Shown: piece by piece, positions 28,683-38,997 of the stretch
Layout: each line of letters begins with the position of its first letter
Position numbering within the stretch: the stretch's first letter is position 1
NCBI RefSeq assembly: GCF_003031405.1
Contig: NZ_CP020469.1
Location: 496,001 to 560,000, forward strand
DNA: 64,000 nt
Reading direction: 5' to 3'
Origin: Halomonas sp. 'Soap Lake #6'
GTDB taxonomy: Bacteria; Pseudomonadota; Gammaproteobacteria; Pseudomonadales; Halomonadaceae
Program-made: the position numbers and the translations under genes
Notes under the pieces: generated by a model
What the model was told of the DNA's origin: nothing
What the model saw: only the letters and a program-made list of their open reading frames with translations
Database searches by the model: none

Positions 28683-28720
28683 GACTCAGGGGTCACATTC
28701 AGTAGTAAGGCGATCAACGA

Positions 28721-28761
28721 AAACCCACTAACGGCTGGTTAGTTCCTTCAGTGGGTTTTTC
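28721..28761. terminator. Bidirectional terminator between adh and the lipoprotein gene
   Basis: AAACCCACT and AGTGGGTTTTT pair around a loop that itself contains a small ACTAAC/GGTTAGT stem. T runs follow on the plus strand; the convergent gene is 23 bases away. Confidence 0.75.
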
Positions 28762-28783
28762 GGGCTGTAAGAGCCGCTTGGCC

Positions 28784-30493
28784 TCATTCCAGCTCTAGCG
28801 ATAAGCTCATTTCAACGCCTGCATCATCCACTCTGAGCCAGTACTCAATGTTCTCGTAAATATCGCCATATTGCCGCAGCATATCGATATCGAACTCTGT
28901 CATATCATTGGCTGGCATCTGATCCATTACGTCGGCCAGAGCATGATAAAGCTCACCACGCAGGTGACCATGAAGTAGCAGGTCACGCTCTTTAGCTGGG
29001 GCTTCAAGCTCAGCCTGCAGGGTTGCCGGATTGCTGATGCCCGCGCCCAGTACTATGGCAGTGTCAGACATAGCAGCGTAGAGCTCTGGTGTGTCTGGTG
29101 GCAGCATCATGCTCTCGACTTTTTTGGCTTCTCCGCCTGGTTCAAGCCCAAGAGACAATAGATCCGGTGCGAAGGAGCCTGCTGTAGACAGCAGTGCCAG
29201 AGGGTTTTGTGAGGCGAAGGTCAGAATACCGGTACCTGTGGGTTCGCCACCTTTCATTGTCAGGCTGTCAATACGAGCTTTTAAGCCAGACAGCGTCGGA
29301 CCAATCATCGCGGTGGCGGGGTTGTTAATCGCCACGTTGATCTCATTCCAGACACTGTTCAGATTCTGCAGCTCATCACAGCTGAAGGGGTTTTGCCGTA
29401 CTTCCTGGGCGTATTTCTGAATGGTCTGCATCAGTACAGGCAGGTTTAGGCCCAGTCCAAAACTGGCTATACCCTCAGTGCTACCAAGGCCTGGAACCTG
29501 AACTGTCAGGGCACGCAGGTCGCTGACAATATCCTTGTCGGTTGCCAGGATTAAATTCATCTCTACGCGGTTGAGGTTGTACTCACGCATGCCCAGTACA
29601 AGGCCTGGGAAGCGGTTGGTGATACGATCGATGTCTGCCTGACAAGCGGATAGATCCAGCGGTTCTGCATCAACAGCTGCCATCAGTGCCTGAGTGCCTG
29701 CATGTGACGGCGTACTCAGCTCATTAAGTAGGCGCGCAGTGTAGATTTGTCCAGCACCGTAAGGTGTAAAGCCATGGCGCTGTTCGATCTCTGCCAGTGC
29801 ACCAGTATCGCCGATATTGCTATCGGGCAGAGCTTTACCCAGCACGTGGGCTAGTAGGACATCGTCGGCATCTTGCGGCACCACAGACATCAGCAACTGC
29901 TGGTCGATAATGGCCATAATTGCCTTAATCGGACCATCCTGGGAGAGTACCCAGTATTCAGTGCCGTCGGTTGTAGCTGTATCAAGGCTGATATCGGATT
30001 TGGTCAGAATGCGCTGTAGCGTCTCGCGGAAGGCATCTTCATCCTGCAGTTCCATGCGCAGAACCGGCAAGATGCCTAACCCGTAGAAGGCGGTCTGAGG
30101 ACTCATCTTGAGACCTAATGCATGAACGTCGCTTAGTGTTTCAACACCAATAAACTCTTCACCTACGGCGACCAAGAGCGACAGGAGTGAGTGCAGCACT
30201 TCATCGTCTATCTCGTGCAGCATGCCACGCAGTTCATCCAGATCCGACTCAAAGCCACTTGCAGGCTGCATGCGCTGATAAAGCTCAAATGCCTCCTGTT
30301 CGGGCATTGCCTCATGCGATGCCATGAAGTAAGGAGAGTCAGCCGGGATATATTTCAGCATGGGAGCTGTGAGATTTTTCGGCGCTTCTTGTTGCGTCGC
30401 TGCTGCTGTTGGATCTTTATCGTCACTGCAGCCGCTGAGCATACCGGCGCTGAACAGGGCGAGGGTAACCGCTAGGGAAAGTTTCGTTTTCAT
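28784..30493 (-). CDS. Large orphan lipoprotein of unknown function
   Basis: 569 residues. A lipobox, MLSGCSDD, puts the lipidated Cys near residue 22. A short Thr/Ala/Gln-rich linker then leads to a globular part beginning KYIPADSPYFMASHEAMP. I see no transmembrane segment, no catalytic motif and no clear repeats. The composition (many Asp/Glu, few Lys) suits a periplasmic protein of a halophile. The opening PADSPYF segment recalls DUF3352-like proteins that begin with a similar phrase, but I cannot confirm this. It is flanked on both sides by copies of the adh 3' end. Confidence 0.75.
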   Translation of the reverse strand: MKTKLSLAVTLALFSAGMLSGCSDDKDPTAAATQQEAPKNLTAPMLKYIPADSPYFMASHEAMPEQEAFELYQRMQPASGFESDLDELRGMLHEIDDEVLHSLLSLLVAVGEEFIGVETLSDVHALGLKMSPQTAFYGLGILPVLRMELQDEDAFRETLQRILTKSDISLDTATTDGTEYWVLSQDGPIKAIMAIIDQQLLMSVVPQDADDVLLAHVLGKALPDSNIGDTGALAEIEQRHGFTPYGAGQIYTARLLNELSTPSHAGTQALMAAVDAEPLDLSACQADIDRITNRFPGLVLGMREYNLNRVEMNLILATDKDIVSDLRALTVQVPGLGSTEGIASFGLGLNLPVLMQTIQKYAQEVRQNPFSCDELQNLNSVWNEINVAINNPATAMIGPTLSGLKARIDSLTMKGGEPTGTGILTFASQNPLALLSTAGSFAPDLLSLGLEPGGEAKKVESMMLPPDTPELYAAMSDTAIVLGAGISNPATLQAELEAPAKERDLLLHGHLRGELYHALADVMDQMPANDMTEFDIDMLRQYGDIYENIEYWLRVDDAGVEMSLSLELE

Positions 30494-30786
30494 CTAGAGT
30501 CAGTTCTTTGAATGGTTTTGGCCTTAAATTGGCCGTTTCGAGCAGAGTGCTCAGTAAATAATAATCATACACAAGTGAAATTAAATTAACCTCTCCTTGA
30601 GTGAAAAAACACTTTTTTTCACACTCTTAGAGCGTGGCTCATTACGGCTATCCACGTTGAGTCGATCACTGCCACTGGTACTTGTGCCCAAGACAATGGT
30701 GCTTAGGAGGATATTGAGAGGAAAAGTTCGGATAACAATATGGAGGTTGTTTTATAACATATTGAATAGTATGCAATAGTCTCGGG

Positions 30787-30835
30787 TGAAAGTGGCCCTT
30801 GAGATCCCCTGGAGACCCAAGAGCCACACTCAGCA
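30787..30835 (+). pseudogene. Decayed copy of the adh 3' end
   Basis: TGAAAGTGGCCCTTGAG is identical to 28657-28673, the last codons of the alcohol dehydrogenase. The next 30 bases, including AGACCCAAGAGCCACACTCAG, still resemble 28688-28705. The two copies are direct repeats that bracket the lipoprotein gene. The rest of the 30494-30886 gap shows no gene. Confidence 0.65.
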
Positions 30836-30872
30836 ACAAAGCTACTTAGAAATCTACTTAGTAGGCTACTGC

Positions 30873-33566
<2,694 letters not shown>

Positions 33567-33675
33567 GATGCCTCCGGTGGTAACGATCCGGAGGGCAGGC
33601 GTAAAGAAGATCGAGGAAATGGCACTAAAGGTGGCGTGCAATCGTGAGAGAGAGCTAGCCGTGGCCATTGCTTGA

Positions 33676-33811
33676 TCCCTACGCCGGTACCCGCGCCGCT
33701 CGTTATGTGAGCAGCAGCGCATTAGCCGGATCAGGTTCAGCGGGACCAGCGCTCGGCAGCAATTATGCTCGCCCTGCGCCATCTCAGCCGGATTTCACCG
33801 GCACCCCGTCA
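33676..33811 (-). promoter_or_regulatory. TPP riboswitch (THI element) in the tenA-thiC leader
   Basis: Read on the minus strand, the conserved blocks appear in order: ACGGGGTGCC, CCGGCTGAGAT, then after a variable arm CTGAACCTGATCCGG and CTAATGCG, and the closing GTAGGGATCA. This is the standard TPP aptamer, with an expanded arm between the CTGAGA and CTGAACCTGAT blocks and a long terminal stem (CGCTGC to GCGGCG). It ends about 110 bases before tenA, leaving room for an expression platform. Confidence 0.93.
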
Positions 33812-33909
33812 AGCTGTTCGTTGGTGGAGTGTAGGAGGTAGGTGGAAGCGATGCAAGGGGGCTGTTTTGATCGTGTGACAGCATTCTATAAAAACGCCAA
33901 TGCACTTCA

Positions 33910-34543
33910 CTAACCTAATGGGCTTCTAACACCCACAAAGCCATTACCTAGCACATGGGTATATATTTGAGTGGTTTCGATGCTTTTATGGCCCAATAAT
34001 TCTTGAACTGTACGAATATCGGTGCCTTGGCTAAGCAACTAAGTAGCGAAGCTATGTCGTAAAGAATGGCACGACCCTGGTCGTGTTAGAGAAGAAGACC
34101 GCATGGCATATTTAACGGCTTTTTGTACGGCAGAAGTATGAATGTGGTGCAGCACTATCTGGTTGTCATCATCGAAACAGGGCTTGGATGAAGGAAAAAG
34201 CCACTGCCATGCGAGGGAAATCTTGGTGGGAAAGCACGACAGGTAAGCGCTGAGGGCGCTTAGCCCGGCTAAAATTACCAACCTCACCTAACGGTTGATC
34301 TAGAACGTGGCGATAAAGAAATACGATGGCATTGAGTGCCTGGTTTTGTGTTGCCGCAGCAACGCGCCTTTCTATCGCGAGATATTCCAAAAATTGCCGC
34401 ACTTCATTGCCCGCCATATCGGCAGGGTGCCGCATTCTGTGGAAGCGAATGAAAAATCGAATCTAGTAGCAATAGGTTTTCTCAGTACGGATGCTATAGC
34501 GCTTGACTCTAAGGGTAGCTTTCACCCTCTCCATCAGTTTCAT
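33910..34543 (-). pseudogene. intI: Integron integrase, inactivated
   Basis: Tyrosine recombinase pieces in two frames. N-terminal part from ATG 34543: KATLRVKRYSIRTEKTYCY, then a TAG at 34463-34465 where a Trp is usual, then IRFFIRFHRMRHPADMAGNEVRQF and KRPQRLPVVLSHQDFPR. The frame then shifts and jumps to AWQWLFPSSKPCF, so about 130 residues with the first catalytic Arg and Lys are missing. The C-terminal part has WQWLFPSS (an IntI hallmark), SCHSLRHSFAT, a TAG at 34039-34041, then [20 protein letters not shown] and [18 protein letters not shown], with the active-site Tyr. It is divergent from the cassettes, as in all integrons, and beyond repair without recombination. Confidence 0.92.
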
Positions 34544-34566
34544 CGGTTGCCCCTTTTATAGTTTTC

Positions 34567-34582
34567 ATGTTTTTATATACAG
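34567..34582 (-). promoter_or_regulatory. LexA-like SOS box upstream of the dead integrase gene
   Basis: Read on the minus strand, CTGTATATAAAAACAT differs from the LexA consensus CTGT-N8-ACAG by one end base. It lies 24 bases upstream of the intI ATG. LexA control of integron integrases is well established, so its survival here fits an ancestor under SOS control. Confidence 0.55.
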
Positions 34583-34752
34583 TATTTTTGGATATGGCAA
34601 ATCGCGCAAGCACGCGAATTTTGAATATACTGCCAAAATTGGCTTTGCCCTCATGGGAATCAATGGGGTAGAGTCAAATTGAGCGGCTACAAAACCCCAA
34701 TGAATGTGCCGTCGCGTTTATTGGAGTTTTGTAGCGGGGTGTATAATCACTG
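34583..34752 (+). other. attI region with a 15-bp inverted repeat
   Basis: The span between the integrase start and the first cassette should contain attI and the cassette promoter. The crossover point is GTTAGGC at 34752-34758. Just before it, CTACAAAACCCCAAT (34687-34701) and ATTGGAGTTTTGTAG (34720-34734) form a long stem with one mismatch and an 18-base loop. A -10-like TATAAT at 34742-34747 could start cassette transcription. Confidence 0.6.
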
Positions 34753-34779
34753 TTAGGCGTCATTTGAGATCGAGGTAAC

Positions 34780-35253
34780 ATGTTAGTCATTGAGAAATAT
34801 AATAAAAGTCGTGATGCTGAAGTTGAAAAATTACGAGTAAAACCCGAACAAATTCAGTTCACAGTCGATAGGCTTGGTGAATTCATCTTATCTTTAAAAG
34901 AAGATGAACATCCTCATTTGATCATAGAAAATGATCAGGTAGTTGGCTTTTTCGTCTTAGATTTGTCTTATTCTGATGCCTATAGCTTTAGTGATCCAAA
35001 AGCGCTAGGTGTTCGAGCTTTGCTGATTGATCAGAATCATCAAGGTTTAGGTATTGCGAGTAAAGCAATGAATTTGTTACCAAGCTATGTTACTTCAAAC
35101 TATCCAGAGTTTGAGCGGTTACAGTTGACAGTAAATTGTCGCAATAAAGCCGCGTACAATTGTTATCTTAAATGTGGTTTTGAAGATACAGGGAATTTGT
35201 ATTTAGGTGGTCCAGTTGGTCCTCAACATATAATGCAGAGAACCGCCGCCTAA
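34780..35253 (+). CDS. Cassette 1: GNAT-family N-acetyltransferase
   Basis: 157 residues. The acetyl-CoA-binding motif appears as ALGVRALLIDQNHQGLGIASKAM, followed by VNCRNKAAYNCYLKCGFEDTG, the usual strand-helix end of GNAT enzymes. The substrate is unknown; similar cassette genes acetylate small molecules or proteins. GAGGT precedes the ATG, 27 bases after the cassette start. The stop TAA is part of the attC R'' box (GCCTAAC). Codon use is AT-rich compared with the host. Confidence 0.88.
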   Translation: MLVIEKYNKSRDAEVEKLRVKPEQIQFTVDRLGEFILSLKEDEHPHLIIENDQVVGFFVLDLSYSDAYSFSDPKALGVRALLIDQNHQGLGIASKAMNLLPSYVTSNYPEFERLQLTVNCRNKAAYNCYLKCGFEDTGNLYLGGPVGPQHIMQRTAA

Positions 35254-35269
35254 CACCTATGAGCCTTCT

Positions 35270-35722
35270 GTCTGTCAATAGGCCGTAGTATTTTTATTGA
35301 CCGCGTAGCGGCCAATATTAAGTCCCTGAGCCAGTGATCCTACTTCATCTGTCATCGTTGGCTGTGAATGGCTTACAGCAAACACCTATTGAGGCTCTCT
35401 TAGTGTGATCGTTAATCACTGCCAGACTGGGTTGCTCCCTGCAAGTTGGACTGGGGCACTAGACATTCATCGGTTAACCAGCATCTGTCCTATTCAAACA
35501 GCGGGTTACTTTACAGTCCCAGTTAGTTTCAGGTTCAGCGCCGGTGTAAGCTCACTCGCTCAGGGTATTGATGCACGCCAGCAGGATGGATAATCAAAGC
35601 GACGGGCTTCGAGTTGGGTGTAGAAGTCGGGTTTTAGGTCTGAATAACCAGTCAGCAGACACCCTGTTTCAGCACACTCCATGATGATCCAGTTAGACAT
35701 CGATCATCATCCTACTGCGTGA
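35270..35722 (-). ncRNA. Noncoding tail of the IS1111-type element, probable guide (seek/bridge) RNA region
   Basis: The 450 bases downstream of the transposase have no convincing coding frame. In IS1111-type elements, the RNA that guides target and donor recognition is encoded in exactly this long downstream end. The assignment is by position and family knowledge; I cannot fold it or define its ends. Confidence 0.45.
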
Positions 35723-36766
35723 CTAACTCGTTAAAAAGCGTTGTTCATCAAACACCTTTTCGTTTTTTAACATGAAATAGACCGCGCGCCCCAGCTTGTG
35801 AGCCAGAGCCGATAAAGCCTTGGCTTTACTCATGCGTTTCTGGAAGCGTTGCAACAGCTTTTGTGCATCTGGATTGCCGCGCAGATAAAGCACAGCGGCC
35901 TCAGAAAAAGCCCACTTCAGATGGGCATTACCAATCTTGTTGCCCTGGGTGCCATAGGTCTTACCAGCCGATTCGGCTTTGCACTTGATCAGTCGGGAAT
36001 AGGAGGCAAACTTCTGGACAGACTCAAAACGTCGAATATCACCCACTTCATACAGAATGGTGAGGGCTAGAATACGGCCAACGCCGGGAATGGTTGTTAA
36101 TAAGTGGTAGTAGGTCGGCTGATGCTTTTTAGCCTGCTTTTCCAATAGCCATTCCACCTGGCTTAGTTCCCGGTGGTAGCACTCTAAAACGGCCATATCT
36201 AGATCGATATTGCGCTGAACAATCGGGTCATCAAAGGTTCTGCCCAATTGTTCTCTGGCACTGACATTTTTCAAATTGACCTTGTTGGGTGGCAGGTTGT
36301 ACTGACTCGTTGTGTTGACAACATGAGCTTTGAGATCAGCGCCGTGGCGAACGAGCCCAGTTCGGCGGCGAAGTAGGTCACGGGTAGCTCGCATGCTGCG
36401 TGGGTAGACATAAGCGAGGGGGAAGTTGCCACCGCGAATAAGCGTGGCAATTTTGTAAGAATCCACGCGATCATTCTTAGTTTTACCACCATGAATGGCC
36501 TTCATATAAAGGGCATGACCGAGAATGAAAGCAATGCCCTGGTCTTCACAGAAATCAGCGATCCAGTACCAGCAGTGCATGCATTCGACGCCGATCACTA
36601 GATCATCCAGGTAGGTTTCGATTAGCCGAAGTAGAGGTTCTGGGCTAGCGGGAATCTCTTTATGCAACAGGGTGTCTCCCTGTTGATTGAGGATACAGAC
36701 ATAAAGGCTTCTGGCATGTAGATCAATGCCACAGTAGTGACGATGAGTGCTATTGTAAAAGTTCAT
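35723..36766 (-). CDS. IS110-family (IS1111-type) DEDD transposase
   Basis: 347 residues. The N-terminal RuvC-like domain starts with HYCGIDLHARSLYVCIL (first Asp), continues with VIGVECMHCWYWIADF (Glu) and GKTKNDRVDSYKIATLIRGG (Asp-Asp). The C-terminal Tnp_20 domain has TTIPGVGRILALTILYEVGD and the KTYGTQGNKIGNAHLKWAF segment with the Ser-rich region. ATG 36766 with AGGAGA upstream is preferred to the in-frame ATG at 36811. The gene is intact, so the element may be active. Confidence 0.92.
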   Translation of the reverse strand: MNFYNSTHRHYCGIDLHARSLYVCILNQQGDTLLHKEIPASPEPLLRLIETYLDDLVIGVECMHCWYWIADFCEDQGIAFILGHALYMKAIHGGKTKNDRVDSYKIATLIRGGNFPLAYVYPRSMRATRDLLRRRTGLVRHGADLKAHVVNTTSQYNLPPNKVNLKNVSAREQLGRTFDDPIVQRNIDLDMAVLECYHRELSQVEWLLEKQAKKHQPTYYHLLTTIPGVGRILALTILYEVGDIRRFESVQKFASYSRLIKCKAESAGKTYGTQGNKIGNAHLKWAFSEAAVLYLRGNPDAQKLLQRFQKRMSKAKALSALAHKLGRAVYFMLKNEKVFDEQRFLTS

Positions 36767-36903
36767 TGAGTCTTCTCCTGTTAGGTTTGGTCGCCTTTTC
36801 AGCTTAGCCAAACGGGCTGAGTTGGGGGAGAAGGCTCAATGAGTATCAAAGCATTTCAGCGGACAAGCCGCTGAATGCAGCGTTATACCCAAGGAGATAA
36901 ATA

Positions 36904-37416
36904 TTGAATTCCGTGAAATTTGAATTGTCATCAGACTACGGCTGCTTGGCGCTTTTAGATATTTCAAATTATTCAGGGTTTGTCAGCGAAAATTGGGAGC
37001 TAGACCAGCTTAAGGCTCATATTTGCAACGAAAATGCAAAAGGCCATATTGTTGCGTGGGGTTGTACAGCCTGTAACTGGAATATAGAAGTGCATTTTTC
37101 AGAGCCGACCATTGAAGGTAATCGCGCCTACAGATCTTTTATAGAAACTGAAGGGGAGTTGCTTCTCACTACCTACGATTCTATTACCATGGCTGCTCAA
37201 TTCTCGGAGACTGTTCTACCCGAACCACATGAAAAAGACCAGGTGGTTAAAATAGGCAAAGGTATCTATGAGGTTACTGTTGTTCAAAATTTCCCCACTG
37301 AATTGATTAATACAGAAGAGTTATGGGAGTTAACTGGGTCGCATTACATAGTCTTTATTAATAAAGCATTGGAAAATAAAAATACAAAAGGAGAGCTTCC
37401 GTGGTTTGCTGCATAA
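36904..37416 (+). CDS. Cassette 2: unrecognised acidic protein
   Basis: 170 residues beginning at a TTG with AAGGAG nine bases upstream (the cassette starts at 36883). I do not recognise the family with confidence. The protein is acidic with alternating hydrophobic strands, for example GCLALLDISNYSG, GHIVAWGCTACNWNIEVHF and GIYEVTVVQNFP, suggesting a small beta-rich domain. It has no signal peptide or membrane segment. The size and character recall immunity-type or ComJ-like proteins often found as cassettes, but that is only a resemblance. Confidence 0.75.
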   Translation: MNSVKFELSSDYGCLALLDISNYSGFVSENWELDQLKAHICNENAKGHIVAWGCTACNWNIEVHFSEPTIEGNRAYRSFIETEGELLLTTYDSITMAAQFSETVLPEPHEKDQVVKIGKGIYEVTVVQNFPTELINTEELWELTGSHYIVFINKALENKNTKGELPWFAA

Positions 37417-37417
37417 G

Positions 37418-37522
37418 GTATAACCAGCGGCTGCACCGGACAAATTTCCGCTGTCACTTTTTGTGCAAAAATACGCACAAAAGCCGCCATCAAAAATTTG
37501 CCCGGTGAGCCGGGCGTTATGC
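37418..37522 (+). other. attC site of cassette 2
   Basis: 105 bases from GTATAAC (37418-37424) to GTTATGC (37516-37522). The inner arms CAGCGGCTGCACCGG and CCGGTGAGCCGGGC pair imperfectly. A second nested stem (TTTTTGTGC / GCACAAAA) occupies the middle. Confidence 0.9.
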
Positions 37523-37539
37523 ATGAATGAAGACTGAGT

Positions 37540-37992
37540 ATGAGAGCCAACAACAAAAAGCCTCTGTACCGAAAGGTGAACACCAGAGCGCGTGGCGTTC
37601 ATCATCTTCATGGAGGTGATTTCAAGAACACACGACACAGGGAATCTGGCGTTGGAATGCGGAAAGGTATCCAACGCGGGCTAGATTACACGCCGCTGTT
37701 CAAGTTTTTGTTGGCCAAAGCCGGTTGCCCCTGGAGTGAGGTACACAGTGAAGTGGTTTCGCGGTTGGATAAAAAAGAGCCCATTCATTGGCTGGTTGCC
37801 ATGGATTATGAATCAGCCGATGAGGTAGTTCGCGTAGGTGAGAGCTCATACTTCAGTGGCCTGTACGTAGACGAGGAAGGAATTCTGCGGATAGTTAACC
37901 CTGTTATTGATGAAAATACCCTGGAACCTCTTTGCAAATGCTGCACTCACACTTTCAACGGCGTGCCTTTCACTCGGAAATACGGCGAATGA
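37540..37992 (+). CDS. Cassette 3: CKCC-motif protein of unknown function
   Basis: 150 residues. A basic N-terminus with KKPLYRKVNTRARGVHHLHGG leads to a conserved-looking core LDYTPLFKFLLAKAGCPWSEV and HSEVVSRLDKKEPI, then GESSYFSGLYVDEEGILRIVNP, ending in LEPLCKCCTHTFNGVPFTRKYG. The CxCC cluster and nearby His could bind a metal. I recall similar short proteins as hypotheticals in other bacteria but no function. The ribosome site is weak. ATG 37540 is 23 bases after the cassette start. Confidence 0.78.
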   Translation: MRANNKKPLYRKVNTRARGVHHLHGGDFKNTRHRESGVGMRKGIQRGLDYTPLFKFLLAKAGCPWSEVHSEVVSRLDKKEPIHWLVAMDYESADEVVRVGESSYFSGLYVDEEGILRIVNPVIDENTLEPLCKCCTHTFNGVPFTRKYGE

Positions 37993-38002
37993 AGCGACCG
38001 CT

Positions 38003-38080
38003 GCATAACCATGCCATGCACCGGATGCCAAAACCTCCGCTTCGCTGCGGTTTTGTCACCGGTGATGGCGGGCGTTAGGC
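38003..38080 (+). other. attC site of cassette 3
   Basis: 78 bases from GCATAAC (38003-38009) to GTTAGGC (38074-38080). ATGCCATGCACCGG pairs with CCGGTGATGGCGGGC, and the tip CCGCTTCGCTGCGG folds on itself. Confidence 0.92.
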
Positions 38081-38098
38081 GAATCAGAGTGAATATCT

Positions 38099-38911
38099 AT
38101 GTTCAGTGAATTAGAAAAGGAATTTCATAAAAAAGGAATTCCTACAGAAAAACCAGATTTTTATGATCATCCGAACTTCATTAAGGAAGAGCAGCGAGAC
38201 CCAAGCTACTTGATTAAGTTCGCAAAGTTTGTAGCGGAAAAGCCATACTCTGATGAATATTTAAAAAAGGCAGAAGTTATAATTTCTGATGTGGCAAAAA
38301 TTTTAAGCGAGCAACTTTTAGATAATGGGCGTCAAGGTGCTTGTGTGGATATATCGGGGATTCTCGCTCGTATACTGGAGCGCAAAGGAATATGGTGCGC
38401 TTGCATTAAAGGCTCTTGCACAATTGAGTTTCCCATAAAATCTAACGAGGAAACAACATACTACTGGTCAGCAGACCAAGGTGAATTTACTGCAGGGCAC
38501 GCTTGGGTATTTGCCCCGCCATTCTCTATAGTTGATATCACCTTGAAACAGCAACCATACACAGGTAATAAAAAGAGCTATATCCCTGAAATAATCATGG
38601 TAAAAGATGCCGTTAAAACAACCTCGACTATAGAAGATATTATTAGCCCTGAAGTCAGGATGCTAATGAAGGCTCAAGGAATGCCAAAGCATCTGATGCT
38701 TCAATATGGCGCATCAGAGATGAAACTCATTCAAGAGATATTTCCTGCCCAACTGGTAGAACTTAATGGAACAACATTTAAGTTTTCCCCTGTTGCTGCT
38801 CATGCTTCTATAGAGTCGTTGCCGGGCATAAAAAACATGAAATTCAATGGAATGTATCCTTACGATATGTTCAAAAAATATATAAAAGACAAAGTGCCAA
38901 ATATCGCCTAA
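38099..38911 (+). CDS. Cassette 4: transglutaminase-like cysteine hydrolase fold
   Basis: 270 residues. An N-terminal helical part (about 1-75) precedes a core whose residues fit a Cys-His-Asp triad in the right order and spacing: GACVDISGILARIL (Cys82, at a helix start), GHAWVFAPP (His134) and VDITLKQQ (Asp146). This is the transglutaminase/papain-like layout used by peptidases, amidases and some effectors. The C-terminal 110 residues match nothing I know. There is no signal peptide, so it acts in the cytosol. Its stop is part of the attC R'' box. The gene is strikingly AT-rich. Confidence 0.75.
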   Translation: MFSELEKEFHKKGIPTEKPDFYDHPNFIKEEQRDPSYLIKFAKFVAEKPYSDEYLKKAEVIISDVAKILSEQLLDNGRQGACVDISGILARILERKGIWCACIKGSCTIEFPIKSNEETTYYWSADQGEFTAGHAWVFAPPFSIVDITLKQQPYTGNKKSYIPEIIMVKDAVKTTSTIEDIISPEVRMLMKAQGMPKHLMLQYGASEMKLIQEIFPAQLVELNGTTFKFSPVAAHASIESLPGIKNMKFNGMYPYDMFKKYIKDKVPNIA

Positions 38912-38983
38912 CAAGGCCAAGCAGCATCGCGCCCTGCGGTCGCTGGACCTCGCTTTGCTCGGCCGCTGTTGGCAACGTTAGCC
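38906..38983 (+). other. attC site of cassette 4
   Basis: 78 bases from GCCTAAC (38906-38912) to GTTAGCC (38977-38983), with arms AAGGCCAAGCAGC and GCCGCTGTTGGC pairing imperfectly. It overlaps the end of the cassette 4 gene. Confidence 0.9.
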
Positions 38984-38997
38984 TGTCAGGAATTAGT

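Larger units (their letters stand above)
35255..36850 (-). mobile_element. IS110-family element of the IS1111 type, inserted in attC
   Basis: About 1.6 kb. Subterminal inverted repeats of ten bases, TGAGCCTTCT at 35260-35269 and AGAAGGCTCA at 36829-36838, lie 5 and 12 bases inside the inferred ends, as is typical of IS1111 elements; there is no target duplication. The transposase gene lies close to one end, and the other end carries about 450 noncoding bases. Exact borders are set by the attC parts on each side. Known IS1111-attC elements target integron attC sites, and this one fits. Confidence 0.85.
35248..36888 (+). other. attC site of cassette 1, split by an IS element
   Basis: The R'' box GCCTAAC is at 35248-35254. 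The remainder, a hairpin GCATTTCAGCGG / CCGCTGAATGC (36851-36879) with one extrahelical T, and the closing GTTATAC (36882-36888), lies on the other side of the 1.6-kb insertion. Joined, the pieces make a compact attC of about 45 bases. Confidence 0.85.

Noticed and set aside
35405..35593. Possible 62-residue gene inside the IS1111-type element
   Set aside because: It lies in the noncoding end, has no ribosome site and no recognisable domain; the position is better explained by the guide-RNA region.
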